A stretch of 35,117 nt of DNA from Methanobrevibacter sp. (GCA_017652345.1 JAGCBE010000473.1:1-35117); one strand, 5' to 3'; positions 10,257-17,730 are shown, numbered from the stretch's first letter. Notes: generated by a model not told the origin, from the letters alone. Translations and numbers: made by a program.

Positions 10257-10667
10257 TTATCTTTCTTTTTTTGTTTTCAATAATCCCTCGACCTTGTTTT
10301 TGTAATAAGTTATCATTTCCATAAGACCTGGAGTCGTGATCTTAAAGAGTGATGATTTATTTCTGATCATTTCATCAATGGTTTCTATTCCATAAGTTTT
10401 CTGCATTCGCCTTGTATAGACTATGTAATTCCCATTTAAGAATACATTACACCTCATACATCCTGCATGACAATTGATTTCATCGTAACGGTAAAGATAA
10501 CAACCTCTAGTGATAAAGTGCATATTTTGAGCATTCTTTCGCTTTATCCTTGTTCAGCATAAAGGACAAGTAACGATACCATTTTCATCTGAATCTCTTA
10601 GCCTTATGTATTCACTGAAAACAGCATCTAGTTTTTTTATTGCTTTAGATCTTGTTAGTTTTTGCAT
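10257..10667 (-). CDS. ninG: NinG-type recombination endonuclease
   Basis: 136 residues. KLDAVFSEYIRLRDSDENG followed by the zinc knuckle TCPLCGTRIKRKNAQNMHF, then CHAGCMRCNVFLNGNY, is the lambda NinG (Rap) pattern. That family acts on branched recombination intermediates. The Gly after CPLC is the TGA at 10554-10556. It probably works with the ERF annealing protein encoded at 17.7 kb. Its start is overlapped by the upstream gene (23 bp) and the leader before it is TTTAAACTAAAATATA. Confidence 0.85.
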
Positions 10668-10911
10668 TATATTTTAGTTTAAATAATCTTTTGAGTTTCT
10701 TTTCTTCAAGGTCGATTTCTCCTCTTGCTATCTGTATTTTTTCTTTACAGTACCTATCAAGAGAGATAAGACAGCCTTGTTTTGTAGAAGTCTTTGTGAC
10801 TAATTCTCCTTCAATGTATCAGTACCACATTCCTTTATAGAACGGTTGCTTTATTGTGCAATGATAGAGGATTTTGTCTTTGTTTTTGATTTCTTTGAGA
10901 GGTTTTATCAT
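10645..10911 (-). CDS. Hypothetical protein (88 aa)
   Basis: MIKPLKEIKNKDKILYHCTI leads into KGMWYGYIEGELVTKTSTKQ, probably a small beta domain, then a basic helical tail. It begins within the stop of the small membrane gene (ATGATAA) and runs 23 bp into ninG, so the three are translated together. Not recognised; a nuclease accessory role is only suggested by context. Confidence 0.65.
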
Positions 10912-10988
10912 TGGAAGAAATAAGCTCGTAAAAATACAATGATTGTTGCTATTAAGACAACAAGAGTTTCTATAAGTTCTTTATTCAT
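10905..10988 (-). CDS. Micro-membrane protein A (27 aa)
   Basis: MNKELIETLVVLIATIIVFL then RAYFFQG: one membrane span with a charged N-terminus. It is a clear paralogue of the 26-residue protein at 14333-14413 (MNKETIETLVLLLFCIIGLI). The final codon is TGA (Gly) before TAA. Its leader is a near-exact copy of that at 13174-13205. Confidence 0.7.
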
Positions 10989-11017
10989 CTCTTTAAAAAA
11001 GAAATAAAAGTCTGATT
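10986..11017 (-). repeat. Duplicated translation leader, copy 1
   Basis: These 32 bp match 13174-13205 with one substitution. Each ends at a start codon: on the minus strand AATCAGACTTTTATTTCTTT, then TTTARAGAG and ATG. Confidence 0.85.
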
Positions 11018-11029
11018 TTTATTTAAGTT

Positions 11030-11398
11030 TTATATATAAAACTTATCTCTTACAAAGTTATATCACAATCCTAAAACAAAACTTACAGCTCATAATACAT
11101 TGATTGTCTTTCGTTTAGTTAATTTTACTCGTTCAACCAATTCGGTTTCATTCCAATCTATATTGATATATCTTTGTTCTTTTTCGTTTCGTTTTCTTAC
11201 ATCAAAACAAATTCAATTCTTATACACTTCTATTCTTGCTTGTTTGTTTTCTTTCTCAAAGATTAGCAAGTGTTCAAGTTCTCCTGTATCTTTGCTTTTA
11301 TAATCTTTATCAAGGTAATTCATTCGATAATAACATCCATTGATTTCTTGTCAGTCTTTTATTCTTTTACTTGCCAATATTCTTCAATCTTTCCCCAT
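11030..11398 (-). CDS. Hypothetical protein (122 aa), possible C-terminal membrane span
   Basis: MGKDGRILASKRIKDGQEIN opens a mixed alpha/beta protein with a Glu/Lys-rich middle (EKENKQARIEVYKNGICFDV). The last 20 residues (KTINVLGAVSFVLGLGYNFV) are hydrophobic and glycine-containing, possibly a membrane helix, before a basic end. Five glycines are TGA. It overlaps the upstream gene by 32 bp. No family recognised. Confidence 0.65.
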
Positions 11399-11702
11399 TA
11401 TCTTTTTTCATAAGATAAAAGTTTTTTAAATTCGGCATTGTTTCATGCTTTAATGCTTTATCTAATCTCTCATCAAGATATTTGAACAATATCTTCTCTG
11501 GTATATCATACCATAAAGCCGTGTATATCTCATCAATGTTCCAATAGTCATCATTGATTTGGAGATTATAGTGTAAGCAGTCATCTTCCCAATCAGTCCA
11601 TTGGATTTGAAAGTCTTCTCAATAATACTTGCATCAAAAATCGTTTACTAAATATGCTATTGCTTTGTTTACTTGTAAACAGTTTATGTTAAGGTCTTGC
11701 AT
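11367..11702 (-). CDS. Hypothetical acidic, Trp-rich protein (111 aa)
   Basis: MQDLNINCLQVNKAIAYLVN followed by an aromatic acidic block (IQWTDWEDDCLHYNLQI, DDYWNIDEIYTALWYD). The net charge is strongly negative, reminiscent of small phage inhibitors or DNA mimics, but no homology is recognised. It overlaps both neighbours (19 and 32 bp). Confidence 0.65.
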
Positions 11703-11848
11703 TGTCGGTTTTTATAATTTAAAAGGTCAATTGTTTCTGGACATTGTATAGCTCAAGTATGTATTTCAACATATCTATGATTACAAAATAACATCTTGGG
11801 ATTATGAAAACATAGTCGAAGTTTAATCTTTAATAATATTTTTTTCAT
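11684..11848 (-). CDS. Small Cys/His protein (54 aa)
   Basis: MKKILLKIKLRLCFHNPKML then FCNHRYVEIHTGAIQCPETI. The spacing of Cys and His (CFH, FCNH, QC) suggests a small zinc-binding fold. The ATG follows the upstream TAG directly. One TGA (HTGAIQ). Function unknown. Confidence 0.6.
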
Positions 11849-12103
11849 CTAGATATTAGGTTTCTCAAATAAAACAGTCCTTTCATGGAAATCATCTAAC
11901 CACCTTTTCTTTTCTCAATATCTTTCTTCTGAGTAGTCTGCTACTCCACATTCAACACATAGACAATGTAATTTATGTTTATGTTGTTCTATCTCTAATA
12001 AAGCTGATGCTCTATCAAAGTTGCTCTTACACTTATCTAGTTTAGCATAATCCTTAGCAATAATCTTTGCTCGTTTTGCTATTTCATTATAATGTTGCTG
12101 CAT
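11849..12103 (-). CDS. Hypothetical helical protein (84 aa)
   Basis: MQQHYNEIAKRAKIIAKDYA starts a helical protein; a CLCVECG motif near residue 50 may bind metal. It continues through one TGA (YGEKKRWLDDFHE). It starts inside the preceding gene (25-bp overlap) and abuts the next. Not recognised. Confidence 0.65.
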
Positions 12104-12342
12104 TCTTTTTTATATTTCAAATAAAATTCTGTAAAACTTTTCTTTACCCTTTTAGCCCAATTCTCCAATACAATTATTTCTTCTTTATTGATTTCTGCAG
12201 ATGCTCACATAGCTGAGAACGTATACATAGCATCTTCTATTTCCTTTAACCAATCCATCTCTGTCATTATGGCATCTAAATGTTTTTCCAAGTCATCTGC
12301 TATATTTCTTTTAATTAACAAGTAAGGTTTTTTATCTGCCAT
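12079..12342 (-). CDS. Hypothetical helical protein (87 aa)
   Basis: MADKKPYLLIKRNIADDLEK then a predicted pair of helices (EMDWLKEIEDAMYTFSAMG, NKEEIIVLENWAKRVKKSF). TATAAT lies directly upstream of the ATG on the minus strand with no good -35, a possible minor promoter. Not recognised. Confidence 0.6.
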
Positions 12343-12370
12343 TATTATAATTCATAAGATATAAAACAAA

Positions 12371-12556
12371 TTATTTAAGTTCAACCGCAATCTTTATTGT
12401 TGATTGCTCATTTCATTCCTTATCTATATTAACAGAATTAAACTCATATTGAGTAATATTCTTTATATACATGTCACCAAAATCTGTATCATATCTAAGT
12501 ATGATTGCATCTTGATTTAGCTTTTTTAATTCTTCTATAAGTTCTTTAACGGTCAT
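12371..12556 (-). CDS. Hypothetical small protein (61 aa)
   Basis: MTVKELIEELKKLNQDAIIL, then beta-like DFGDMYIKNITQYEFNSVNI. The TVKELIEELKKL opening is common in small phage proteins of unknown role. It overlaps the coiled-coil gene upstream by 11 bp. Confidence 0.6.
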
Positions 12557-12947
12557 CTTTATTTTTACCATTTAAAAGTTTATCAATCTGTTCTTGAAAA
12601 TTGAGATTACACTTCTCAAGTTCTGATATTCTATCTCTCAGTTTCTTATTCTCTTCTTTCAGTTCCTCGTTTATATCTCAAAGATATTCTAATTCTTGTT
12701 TCTCTTTTTTGAGTTTTTCTCGTTCTCTAACAATCATTTGGAAATCTTCAAGTCTAACCATAGGGTCATCTGGCATATCTCAACAGATTCTTACAAACCA
12801 TTTTCAACTTTTAACTACTTTCTTTCATTCAGTTTTTGAAATTTCTATAAAGTTCTCTATCTTTTCTTTCTCCTCTTTTAACCTGAGGTAGTCCTTATAT
12901 GTCACGAACTCAACTCAGTCTATTTTTGTTGTTAGGATTTCTGACAT
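12546..12947 (-). CDS. Coiled-coil protein (133 aa)
   Basis: N-terminal MSEILTTKIDGVEFVTYKDY and a central GKWFVRICGDMPDDPMVRLE module precede a long C-terminal coiled coil of Glu/Lys/Leu heptads (residues ~70-125). Six glycines are TGA. Possibly a DNA-metabolism scaffold; no specific family. Confidence 0.65.
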
Positions 12948-12963
12948 TACAATAGTTTACTAA

Positions 12964-13176
12964 TTAAATATTTACTTGTTTTCTTATCTCTTGCTCAAAT
13001 TGTCTCCAAAAATGATTGACTTGTGCTTCGTTTTCTTCAATAAGATAATGAAAACAACTTTTGATTTTTCTTCTCGCTCTTCACTCGATTTTTATTCCTC
13101 CCACTTCTTCAAGTCTTTTGATTATGTTTAATATTCCACAATGTTTCTTGTATAAGAGTTTAAATAATTCAAACAT
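12964..13176 (-). CDS. Hypothetical basic protein (70 aa)
   Basis: MFELFKLLYKKHCGILNIIK then RLEEVGGIKIEGRARRKIKS: basic, helical, possibly nucleic-acid binding. The leader before its ATG is the duplicated element shared with 10986-11017. Confidence 0.6.
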
Positions 13177-13205
13177 CTCTCTAAAAAAGAAATAAAAGTC
13201 TGATT
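13174..13205 (-). repeat. Duplicated translation leader, copy 2
   Basis: One mismatch from 10986-11017 over 32 bp, ending at the start codon. It also overlaps the methyltransferase stop at 13204. Confidence 0.85.
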
Positions 13206-13628
13206 ATTTTACAGTATCTCTAAATATTGCAAGCATACTTGGGAACGGTGCAGAATTTCTTGCTCATCAGAATTTCAAACGACCTTTGATAAATCTGATT
13301 TCTGCTTTTCAATAAATAAAGTTGTGAAATCGTTGGGTATCTGTTCTTGCAGGTAAAAGCATAACGACCTCCCCCCCCTTGCTAAACTCCCCTTTTCAAC
13401 TCGCTTTTTGATTTCTTTTCAATAGGGAGGATTACAAAACACTATTTCATTATCTCGATTTTGTTTTAATCAATCCTCCTCTTTCGTGTAAAATTTCTCG
13501 CATTTATGATTTTCTTTCGTAGCACAAGGATCAAGGGAAAATTTAAACTCTTTATTGATTTCTTCAAAGAAGTCTTTTGGAGTATATCGTTCTTCTGTAT
13601 TAGAAGTAAAGAGCGTATTACTTACCAT
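13204..13628 (-). pseudogene. dam: Dam-type DNA N6-adenine methyltransferase, frameshifted at G8 tract
   Basis: The first ~80 residues carry the PF05869 phage-Dam layout: ERYTPKDFFEEINKEFKFSL, a DPCATKENHKC block and the catalytic NPPY motif (IVFCNPPYGKEI, Gly = TGA). A run of eight G (plus-strand C at 13371-13378) then shifts the frame, and the present reading ends at 13209 after unrelated residues. Restoring one G gives VVMLLPARTDTQRFHNF, RFIKGRLKFGGARNSAPFPS and a stop at 13204, exactly the family C-terminus. The intact form is 141 residues. The tract may be a phase-variation switch, a slippage site, or a sequencing error. Confidence 0.8.
13371..13378 (-). repeat. G8 homopolymer inside methyltransferase
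   Basis: Eight G on the coding strand in an AT-rich genome, the longest G run noticed. The full-length enzyme needs nine (or six). Confidence 0.9.
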
Positions 13629-13663
13629 TAGTATTTTTAAAAAGGTAAATTGTCTTGTTTCTA

Positions 13664-13843
13664 TTATTTATCTACAGGATCATCTAACATATCATCAAGA
13701 TTCTCTCAAAGTCTATCTCTAAAACTCTTTCAGTCATCTCATCGTCAAAATTTTTCTTTCAACCGTTGCATAAAGCCTTCATATACACTTTGTTCGCTTG
13801 AACAACTTGAATTTATTTCATCATCGAATATGATTATCTTTTT
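13664..13843 (-). CDS. Acidic small protein without an ATG start
   Basis: The open frame runs from a TAA at 13844-13846 to 13664. It reads as plausible protein (IIIFDDEINSSCSSEQSVYE, MQRLKEKFGRGDDGKSFRDR, LGENLDDMLDDPVDK) but has no ATG, GTG or TTG near its beginning. The only ATG (13771) would leave 35 residues. Either an ATA/ATC start is used, or an indel in the adjacent A7 run has removed the true start. Four glycines are TGA. Confidence 0.5.
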
Positions 13844-13858
13844 TTATATAAAATAGGT

Positions 13859-14050
13859 CTATAATCCTGATAATTTTAATTTTATACTTGCTATTGTTCT
13901 TTTCCAACTTGATTCGTGGTCTTTATCGTATTCTTTCGTTTCATCGTTCTTGTATCTATCACTGATTCAACTACCTTGAAGATCTGTAGTATCAAAATCT
14001 CCACCGTTATCGTTTAATTCGTAGTCCTCATAAGAACTGAAAATGTCCAT
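13859..14050 (-). CDS. Acidic hypothetical protein (63 aa)
   Basis: MDIFSSYEDYELNDNGGDFD, very acidic and probably disordered in the first half, then a basic C-terminus (SSWKRTIASIKLKLSGL). It follows the HNH gene after 12 bp. One TGA (SGISDR). Unknown role. Confidence 0.6.
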
Positions 14051-14062
14051 TTTTATATTTGG

Positions 14063-14326
14063 TTATGATTTAAAACATTGTGGTTTAATATCTATATTTT
14101 GAAGACAGTAGTATAATTCTCTTTTTATCACTCAATCTTTTAAAGAGTCTTTTCAGAGCATGAAGATTGTAAGCAACACCTCTTTGATGTCATCATTACC
14201 AAAGAGGACATGCCACGCTTCATGATCTTTCCTACTCATTCTTACAAGATTATTGACATCATTACTTCAACCTTTACACCTATTCACTAAGTGATGAGTA
14301 TCATACTCTGTTTTCCTTTTTCACAT
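14063..14326 (-). CDS. HNH-like nuclease-fold protein (87 aa)
   Basis: Begins ATG-TGA (Met-Gly). YDTHHLVNRCKGGSNDVNNL followed by VRMSRKDHEAWHVLFG has the H-H, N-L and H-x3-H spacing of a compact HNH endonuclease core, with GG written GGT-TGA. It is shorter than packaging HNH nucleases and lacks flanking zinc Cys pairs, so it may be a minimal or inactive form. Neighbouring NinG, Dam and ERF fit a DNA-metabolism group. Confidence 0.65.
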
Positions 14327-14332
14327 TTCTTT

Positions 14333-14413
14333 TTATTGAAAGATAAAGAGTCGTATAAGTCCTATTATACAGAATAGCAATAGGACTAAGGTTTCTATTG
14401 TTTCTTTATTCAT
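14333..14413 (-). CDS. Micro-membrane protein B (26 aa)
   Basis: MNKETIETLVLLLFCIIGLI then RLFIFQ: one hydrophobic span. It is a paralogue of the 27-residue protein at 10905-10988 with the same MNKExIETLV opening and Phe-Gln end. Each lies just upstream of a small nuclease-like or accessory gene. Confidence 0.7.
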   Translation of the reverse strand: MNKETIETLVLLLFCIIGLIRLFIFQ

Positions 14414-14516
14414 TTCTCTGTTTTTTAGATAAAAAGAGCCGTGCCTCTCAAAAAGATTTATTTTATTTTTTTATGAACAATGTTTTTATATTCTTACTCT
14501 TCAAAATTTTGATATA

Positions 14517-14590
14517 AGTTTATAGCACGGTATAAACTCGCACGATTTAATGACAGGTGTCTGACCTGCTATAAAGATTTCTCCTTATAG
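14517..14590 (-). ncRNA. Three-hairpin structured intergenic element
   Basis: In a 220-bp gap between two minus-strand genes there are three perfect or near-perfect stems in a row: 14517-14524/14531-14538 (8 bp), 14554-14558/14564-14568 (5 bp) and 14569-14576/14583-14590 (8 bp, one G-U). None has a U-tract. It does not fold as a tRNA: no T-arm motif and wrong loop sizes. Possibly an mRNA processing or stability element. Confidence 0.5.
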
Positions 14591-14634
14591 ATTACGTGAC
14601 TGCACTCTTTCATCGGCGGTTGCATTCCTATTTT

Positions 14635-14808
14635 TTATCGCCTCATGATATACTTCATCTTTTCAATTTTCTCTTTGAGTTTTCTATTCTCCTCAAAGAG
14701 TTTCTTGTAATTCTCTAAAAGACTTTCATGTCTTTGTTTTAGTTCGTTTAACTTCCTTGCTAAATCAGTCTTTTCTTTTTCTTCTATCCTTTTTGTAAAG
14801 ATTCCCAT
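14635..14808 (-). CDS. Coiled-coil micro-protein (57 aa)
   Basis: MGIFTKRIEEKEKTDLARKL followed by an unbroken Leu/Glu/Lys heptad run to the C-terminus (IEKMKYIMRR). No TGA. Probably a dimeric coiled coil; function unknown. Confidence 0.65.
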   Translation of the reverse strand: MGIFTKRIEEKEKTDLARKLNELKQRHESLLENYKKLFEENRKLKEKIEKMKYIMRR

Positions 14809-14811
14809 GTT

Positions 14812-15006
14812 TTACTCTTTAATTTTTAAAAGTTGTTCTCTGCAATATTCCTCCAATTCCTCTAATAATTCCTCTTTATCCGTTCCCTTTGCGATCAAAT
14901 GTTTATCTACAAATCATTCAAACCGACCATCTCTCTTTTCTTCAATATGGATTTTATAAAGTGGTGTTTTATCGTTATCGATAAACCGCTGAATTGGTTT
15001 TAACAT
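14812..15006 (-). CDS. Hypothetical protein (64 aa)
   Basis: MLKPIQRFIDNDKTPLYKIH, beta-like EEKRDGRFEGFVDKHLIAKG, then a Glu-rich helix EELLEELEEYCREQLLK. It is the first gene of the 15.0-9.9 kb leftward series. Its upstream region is shared with the divergent forward membrane gene. One TGA. Confidence 0.65.
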
Positions 15007-15011
15007 TTCTC

Positions 15012-15039
15012 TTGACTTTTTATTTAAAAATTTTATTTT
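15012..15039 (+). promoter_or_regulatory. Forward promoter of nested membrane gene
   Basis: TTGACT, 16 nt, TATTTT. The -35 is good and the -10 weak. It lies 38 bp before the ATG at 15077. Confidence 0.5.
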
Positions 15040-15076
15040 GTATTTAGATAAACATAAACATAAATTCCATAAGACT

Positions 15077-15334
15077 ATGAAAACTTCGGAAGATACAAAG
15101 AGTCAAATAAACCTTCAACAAATCATAGAAGGAGTTATATTTGCGTTCATAATTGTACTCGTGGGTTTTCCACTTTGTGCATTGTTCGAATACGCTATCA
15201 TAAAAATAATAATATTAACTTTAACGTTTTGAAAAAGGAGGTGTGTTAAAATGATAAGACAAATAATTGCGGGTTTTTGGATACTCCTTGTAGTTGTAGT
15301 GTTAGTGTGTCTTTTTATGCAAGAGCACTGCTAA
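15077..15334 (+). CDS. Two-span membrane protein (85 aa), long form of nested pair
   Basis: MKTSEDTKSQINLQQIIEGV leads into a first membrane helix (IFAFIIVLVGFPLCALF), a short hydrophobic IIKIIILTLTF, then the TGA at 15230-15232. As Gly the frame continues through KRRCVKM into a last span and QEHC. If TGA stopped translation the product would be 51 residues. A strong internal ribosome site drives the short form at 15251, so the gene could make two membrane proteins from one frame, as dual-start holins do. Own promoter and terminator, opposite strand to neighbours. Confidence 0.55.
15251..15334 (+). CDS. Single-span membrane peptide (27 aa), short form
   Basis: MIRQIIAGFWILLVVVVLVC then LFMQEHC, in the same frame as the 15077 gene. 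AGGAGG at 15236-15241, 9 nt before the ATG, is one of the very few textbook Shine-Dalgarno sites in the genome, so independent initiation is likely. Candidate pinholin, antiholin or superinfection-exclusion peptide. Confidence 0.65.
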   Translation: MIRQIIAGFWILLVVVVLVCLFMQEHC

Positions 15335-15360
15335 TCATTCAATAATCCCAAGAGTTACTG

Positions 15361-15389
15361 GCTTGTTTCACATCGAAGCAAGCTTTTTT
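15361..15389 (+). terminator. Terminator of nested membrane gene
   Basis: GCTTGTTTC/GAAGCAAGC stem (one G-U), 5-nt loop, six T. It overlaps the end of the convergent gene at 15388. Confidence 0.85.
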
Positions 15390-15738
15390 ATTTGTGATTT
15401 TTTACATACTCTATCAATGCTTTATTTTGAGCTTCAAGATTTTCTACTTTTCTCAATAATCCGTTGATATATCATCTTTGTTCTGTGACTCTACTCTCAC
15501 AGTTTTTCATCTGTTTTTGAGTATTTCTATTTGCTTTATCTGCTCTGTTTCTTTCACTGCATTTCTTTTTCATACGTTCATACATTAAGAAGATTCATGA
15601 AGCAATTGAAGGATCAAGTTTTTCTCCATTGAATCGGACTTGATTCCCTTCAAACTCAAATCCGAACATTTCCTCTTTTACATTGTTAGCAATGAAAGAA
15701 GGATCGATTTTAAATAAATCTGTTTTTATCATATCCAT
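15388..15738 (-). CDS. Hypothetical coiled-coil protein (116 aa)
   Basis: MDMIKTDLFKIDPSFIANNV, a small beta region (FGFEFEGNQVRFNGEKLD), a basic helix with Cys, and a C-terminal coiled coil (GYINGLLRKVENLEAQNKAL). Single gene between two forward moron-like genes, with direct repeats upstream of its start. Role unknown; a repressor-type regulator would fit the repeats but no HTH was seen. Confidence 0.6.
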
Positions 15739-15781
15739 AGTTATGTTTTTGAAATAAAGTTTTTTTGAAAGCAGTTTTTAG

Positions 15782-15839
15782 ACTTGCTTAGGTCTTTACG
15801 TGTCAGGCAACCCAAACCTTTTAAAGACTTGCTCAGGTC
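15782..15839 (-). repeat. Direct repeat pair upstream of 15738 gene (operator candidate)
   Basis: The minus strand carries GACCTGAGCAAGTCT and GACCTAAGCAAGTCT about 50 bp apart, one mismatch, just before the 15738 start. TTGACC overlaps the distal copy. Spacing near five helical turns suggests protein-binding sites. Confidence 0.55.
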
Positions 15840-15920
15840 AAATTTTATTGATTTTTGTTTTTAGATCTGTATGTATTATCTCAAACAAAATAATATAATA
15901 ACAACATAAATTTTACGATC

Positions 15921-15995
15921 ATGAAACAGCACATTCCTTTAATTGTAATGCTTGGTTTCGCAGCATTGATAGTATTAGTAAGATGTTGCGGATAA
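15921..15995 (+). CDS. Single-span membrane peptide (24 aa)
   Basis: MKQHIPLIVMLGFAALIVLV then RCCG. One hydrophobic span and a dicysteine end. There is no clear Shine-Dalgarno; TATAAT at 15894-15899 could be its -10. A strong terminator follows immediately. It resembles the other forward micro-membrane genes. Short, so a chance frame cannot be excluded. Confidence 0.5.
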   Translation: MKQHIPLIVMLGFAALIVLVRCCG

Positions 15996-16002
15996 CACAC
16001 CT

Positions 16003-16060
16003 GATCTTGTATTCCGATTTCATTCATTTGAAGTTGTATAGTAATACAAGATCTTTTTTT
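16003..16060. terminator. Terminator, strong inverted repeat
   Basis: Eleven-pair perfect stem GATCTTGTATT/AATACAAGATC (16003-16013 with 16043-16053) followed by T8 on the plus strand. It separates the forward micro-gene from the end of the leftward early operon. Confidence 0.85.
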
Positions 16061-16259
16061 ATTCATAAGGATCTAAATCTTTCATTGCTCTCTTTAGACA
16101 AGCTGGAGCATTCTTTTTTATTGAATTGAAGATTTTTTCTGATTCTTCGTTTATGGTTTCAATGTCTTCTCCTTTTCGTTTGATTATCAATTGACTTTCC
16201 CAACCTTCAACTCTTTTTGTAAATCTTTTTGTGATTTTTAGATTTTCCATGGGTTTCAT
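16059..16259 (-). CDS. Hypothetical basic protein (66 aa)
   Basis: MKPMENLKITKRFTKRVEGW then ESQLIIKRKGEDIETINEES: basic N-terminus, helical C-terminus (KNAPACLKRAMKDLDPYE). Its ATG shares one base with the upstream stop (TAATG). Last gene of the early operon. Unknown. Confidence 0.65.
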   Translation of the reverse strand: MKPMENLKITKRFTKRVEGWESQLIIKRKGEDIETINEESEKIFNSIKKNAPACLKRAMKDLDPYE

Positions 16260-16801
16260 TAAATAAAAGTAAATCTATCTTTAACATAATCACTGCACCT
16301 CATACCAACTTTTGCTATATAACGTCATGGACCGTAAAACTTGGTTCAGCCTTTCCATAACTCGTAACATTTATCGATTTGTCGTTTTCGGTCATTCCGA
16401 AAACGTGAATCATCGACTATGTTTTTATGGAAATCTCTATCGATCATACAGAATCAAAAGCTTGGCTCACGTCTTCCATTCTTTACCACTTCGCTTTGCC
16501 TATACATATTCCACGTTGAGTTTTCACATTCCATAAGAAGAACTAAATCCATTCATCACTTTTCATAAGCGTATTGAATAAATTGATTTCTTTCATCGTT
16601 CTGATCGTATTCTTTTTTGAAAATCGTTCCTTTTTTTTCTTCAACGGACACTTCTTCAACTTTCAGATTTTTTTCTTCTCTTTTTATTTCTGCTTGTGGT
16701 GTTACCTTTATTTTCTCCTCAAAATTTTCACTTTGGAGAGATTTTTTTTCTTGAGTGTTTACTCACTCAAAAGAAAAGTTAATTTTTCCATTGCTGTTCA
16801 T
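16259..16801 (-). CDS. Lytic transglycosylase-like endolysin
   Basis: 180 residues. The first ~65 are a charged linker. Residues 70-165 show YAYEKGGMDLVLLMECENST, SEVVKNGRREPSFGFCMIDR and QIDKCYELWKGGTKFYG, the order seen in SLT/lysozyme-fold enzymes: a catalytic Glu (E91 or, more likely, E93) at a helix end, then the EPSxGFCQ-like loop. It would cut the glycan strand of peptidoglycan. No signal peptide, so export would need a holin. It partly overlaps the membrane-anchored gene upstream (43 bp). Unusually for a lysis gene it is in the unit with ERF and not in a late unit. Confidence 0.65.
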
Positions 16802-17145
16802 GTTCAATCTGTAACCTTTTCTGCTATCTTCAAGTCTATGTTCTCATATTCCTCACCGCTAATATGAGAAAATAAAGCTTGTCTTTTTTTGATTATTTCT
16901 TCATCGTTCTCATTACAATGTAAAATCCCTTTACTGTTTTCTACTGATTGAAGATAAGTCAAATTATCTAAACAATCTTGTTTCTGATGTTTTTGAATCA
17001 GGATTGTCTCTAAATTTTTTATTGCTTGCTGATCTTCTGCTGTTAATTCAGAATTACAAGCTCCATAAAGTAGTGCAAAGCATAACCCACAGACTAAAAC
17101 TGCTGTGATGATTACTTTCATTATTTTTGTTGTTTTCGTTTCCAT
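16759..17145 (-). CDS. Membrane-anchored small protein, spanin-like
   Basis: 128 residues with a basic start, one strong hydrophobic segment (VIITAVLVCGLCFALLYGAC, residues ~11-30), then a helical periplasmic part with several Cys. The topology suits an inner-membrane spanin or anchored lysis regulator and it overlaps the transglycosylase gene. The lipobox match is imperfect (Tyr at -3), so an uncleaved anchor is as likely as a lipoprotein. Confidence 0.55.
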
Positions 17146-17161
17146 GTTTTTGTTTTAAAAG

Positions 17162-17545
17162 TTAAAATGATATTTTTTTGTTTAATTTTATGATGTTGAT
17201 AAACTCAATAATTGAATCTGCTCTATCTTTTAGTAAATCTGCCGTTGCTTTCTTTGTTAAAAGTTCGATGTCTTTTTCAAAGAACTCTTGTTTAATGATT
17301 CAATCAATGTTTTTTTCTGTTATGTTTTTTCATGATTGATCCTTTACGGCTTTTAATTCGATAGTTCTTTTTGCTTTCTCCTTATCGAGTTCTAATTTTC
17401 AGATTAAGACTTCTTGTTTAATGTCTGAACTTGTGGTATTCATATCATCTCTAAGCCTTAATCGGTCAAGGAGATCTTCCTCAGACAAGAGGAGTCCTTT
17501 TTTCTTGAACTCCTCATTGATTGCTAATAATTGTTCCGTTGTCAT
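17162..17545 (-). CDS. Hypothetical helical protein (127 aa)
   Basis: Start MTTEQLLAINEEFKKKGLLL chosen because it overlaps the upstream gene by only 22 bp; an ATG at 17605 would add 20 residues and a large overlap. Mostly charged helices (SEEDLLDRLRLRDD, KLELDKEKAKRTIELKAVK). Three TGA. It sits after ERF, where phages often carry nuclease inhibitors or recombination helpers, but no motif supports a choice. Confidence 0.6.
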
Positions 17546-17709
17546 TCTATCGCTCAAATAGATTGTAAATACTTTCAGAAATCTCTTTCTGATGATTCCG
17601 TCCATTGTTCGTAATATTCAAGCATATCTTCAAAAGTCATGCTTGTATATATTACAGGATTTTTATCATAAACTTCCCTTTTTAACAATTTCTTTGTTAT
17701 TTCTTTCAT
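17524..17709 (-). CDS. Hypothetical protein (61 aa)
   Basis: MKEITKKLLKREVYDKNPVI, then SMTFEDMLEYYEQWTESSER. Small, helical, acidic C-terminal half with three TGA. Located 21 bp after ERF. Not recognised. Confidence 0.6.
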
Positions 17710-17730
17710 GGTTATTGTTTCATGATAAAA

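Noticed and set aside
14517..14620. Possible tRNA, e.g. a TGA-decoding glycine tRNA
   Set aside because: The hairpins have 8-bp stems with 6-nt loops, there is no GTTCRA-type T-loop and no acceptor pairing. No suppressor tRNA was found elsewhere; the host's is presumably used.
17546..17605. Longer start for the 17162-17545 gene
   Set aside because: It would create an 82-bp overlap with the upstream gene; the internal ATG gives the short coupled overlap usual in this genome.
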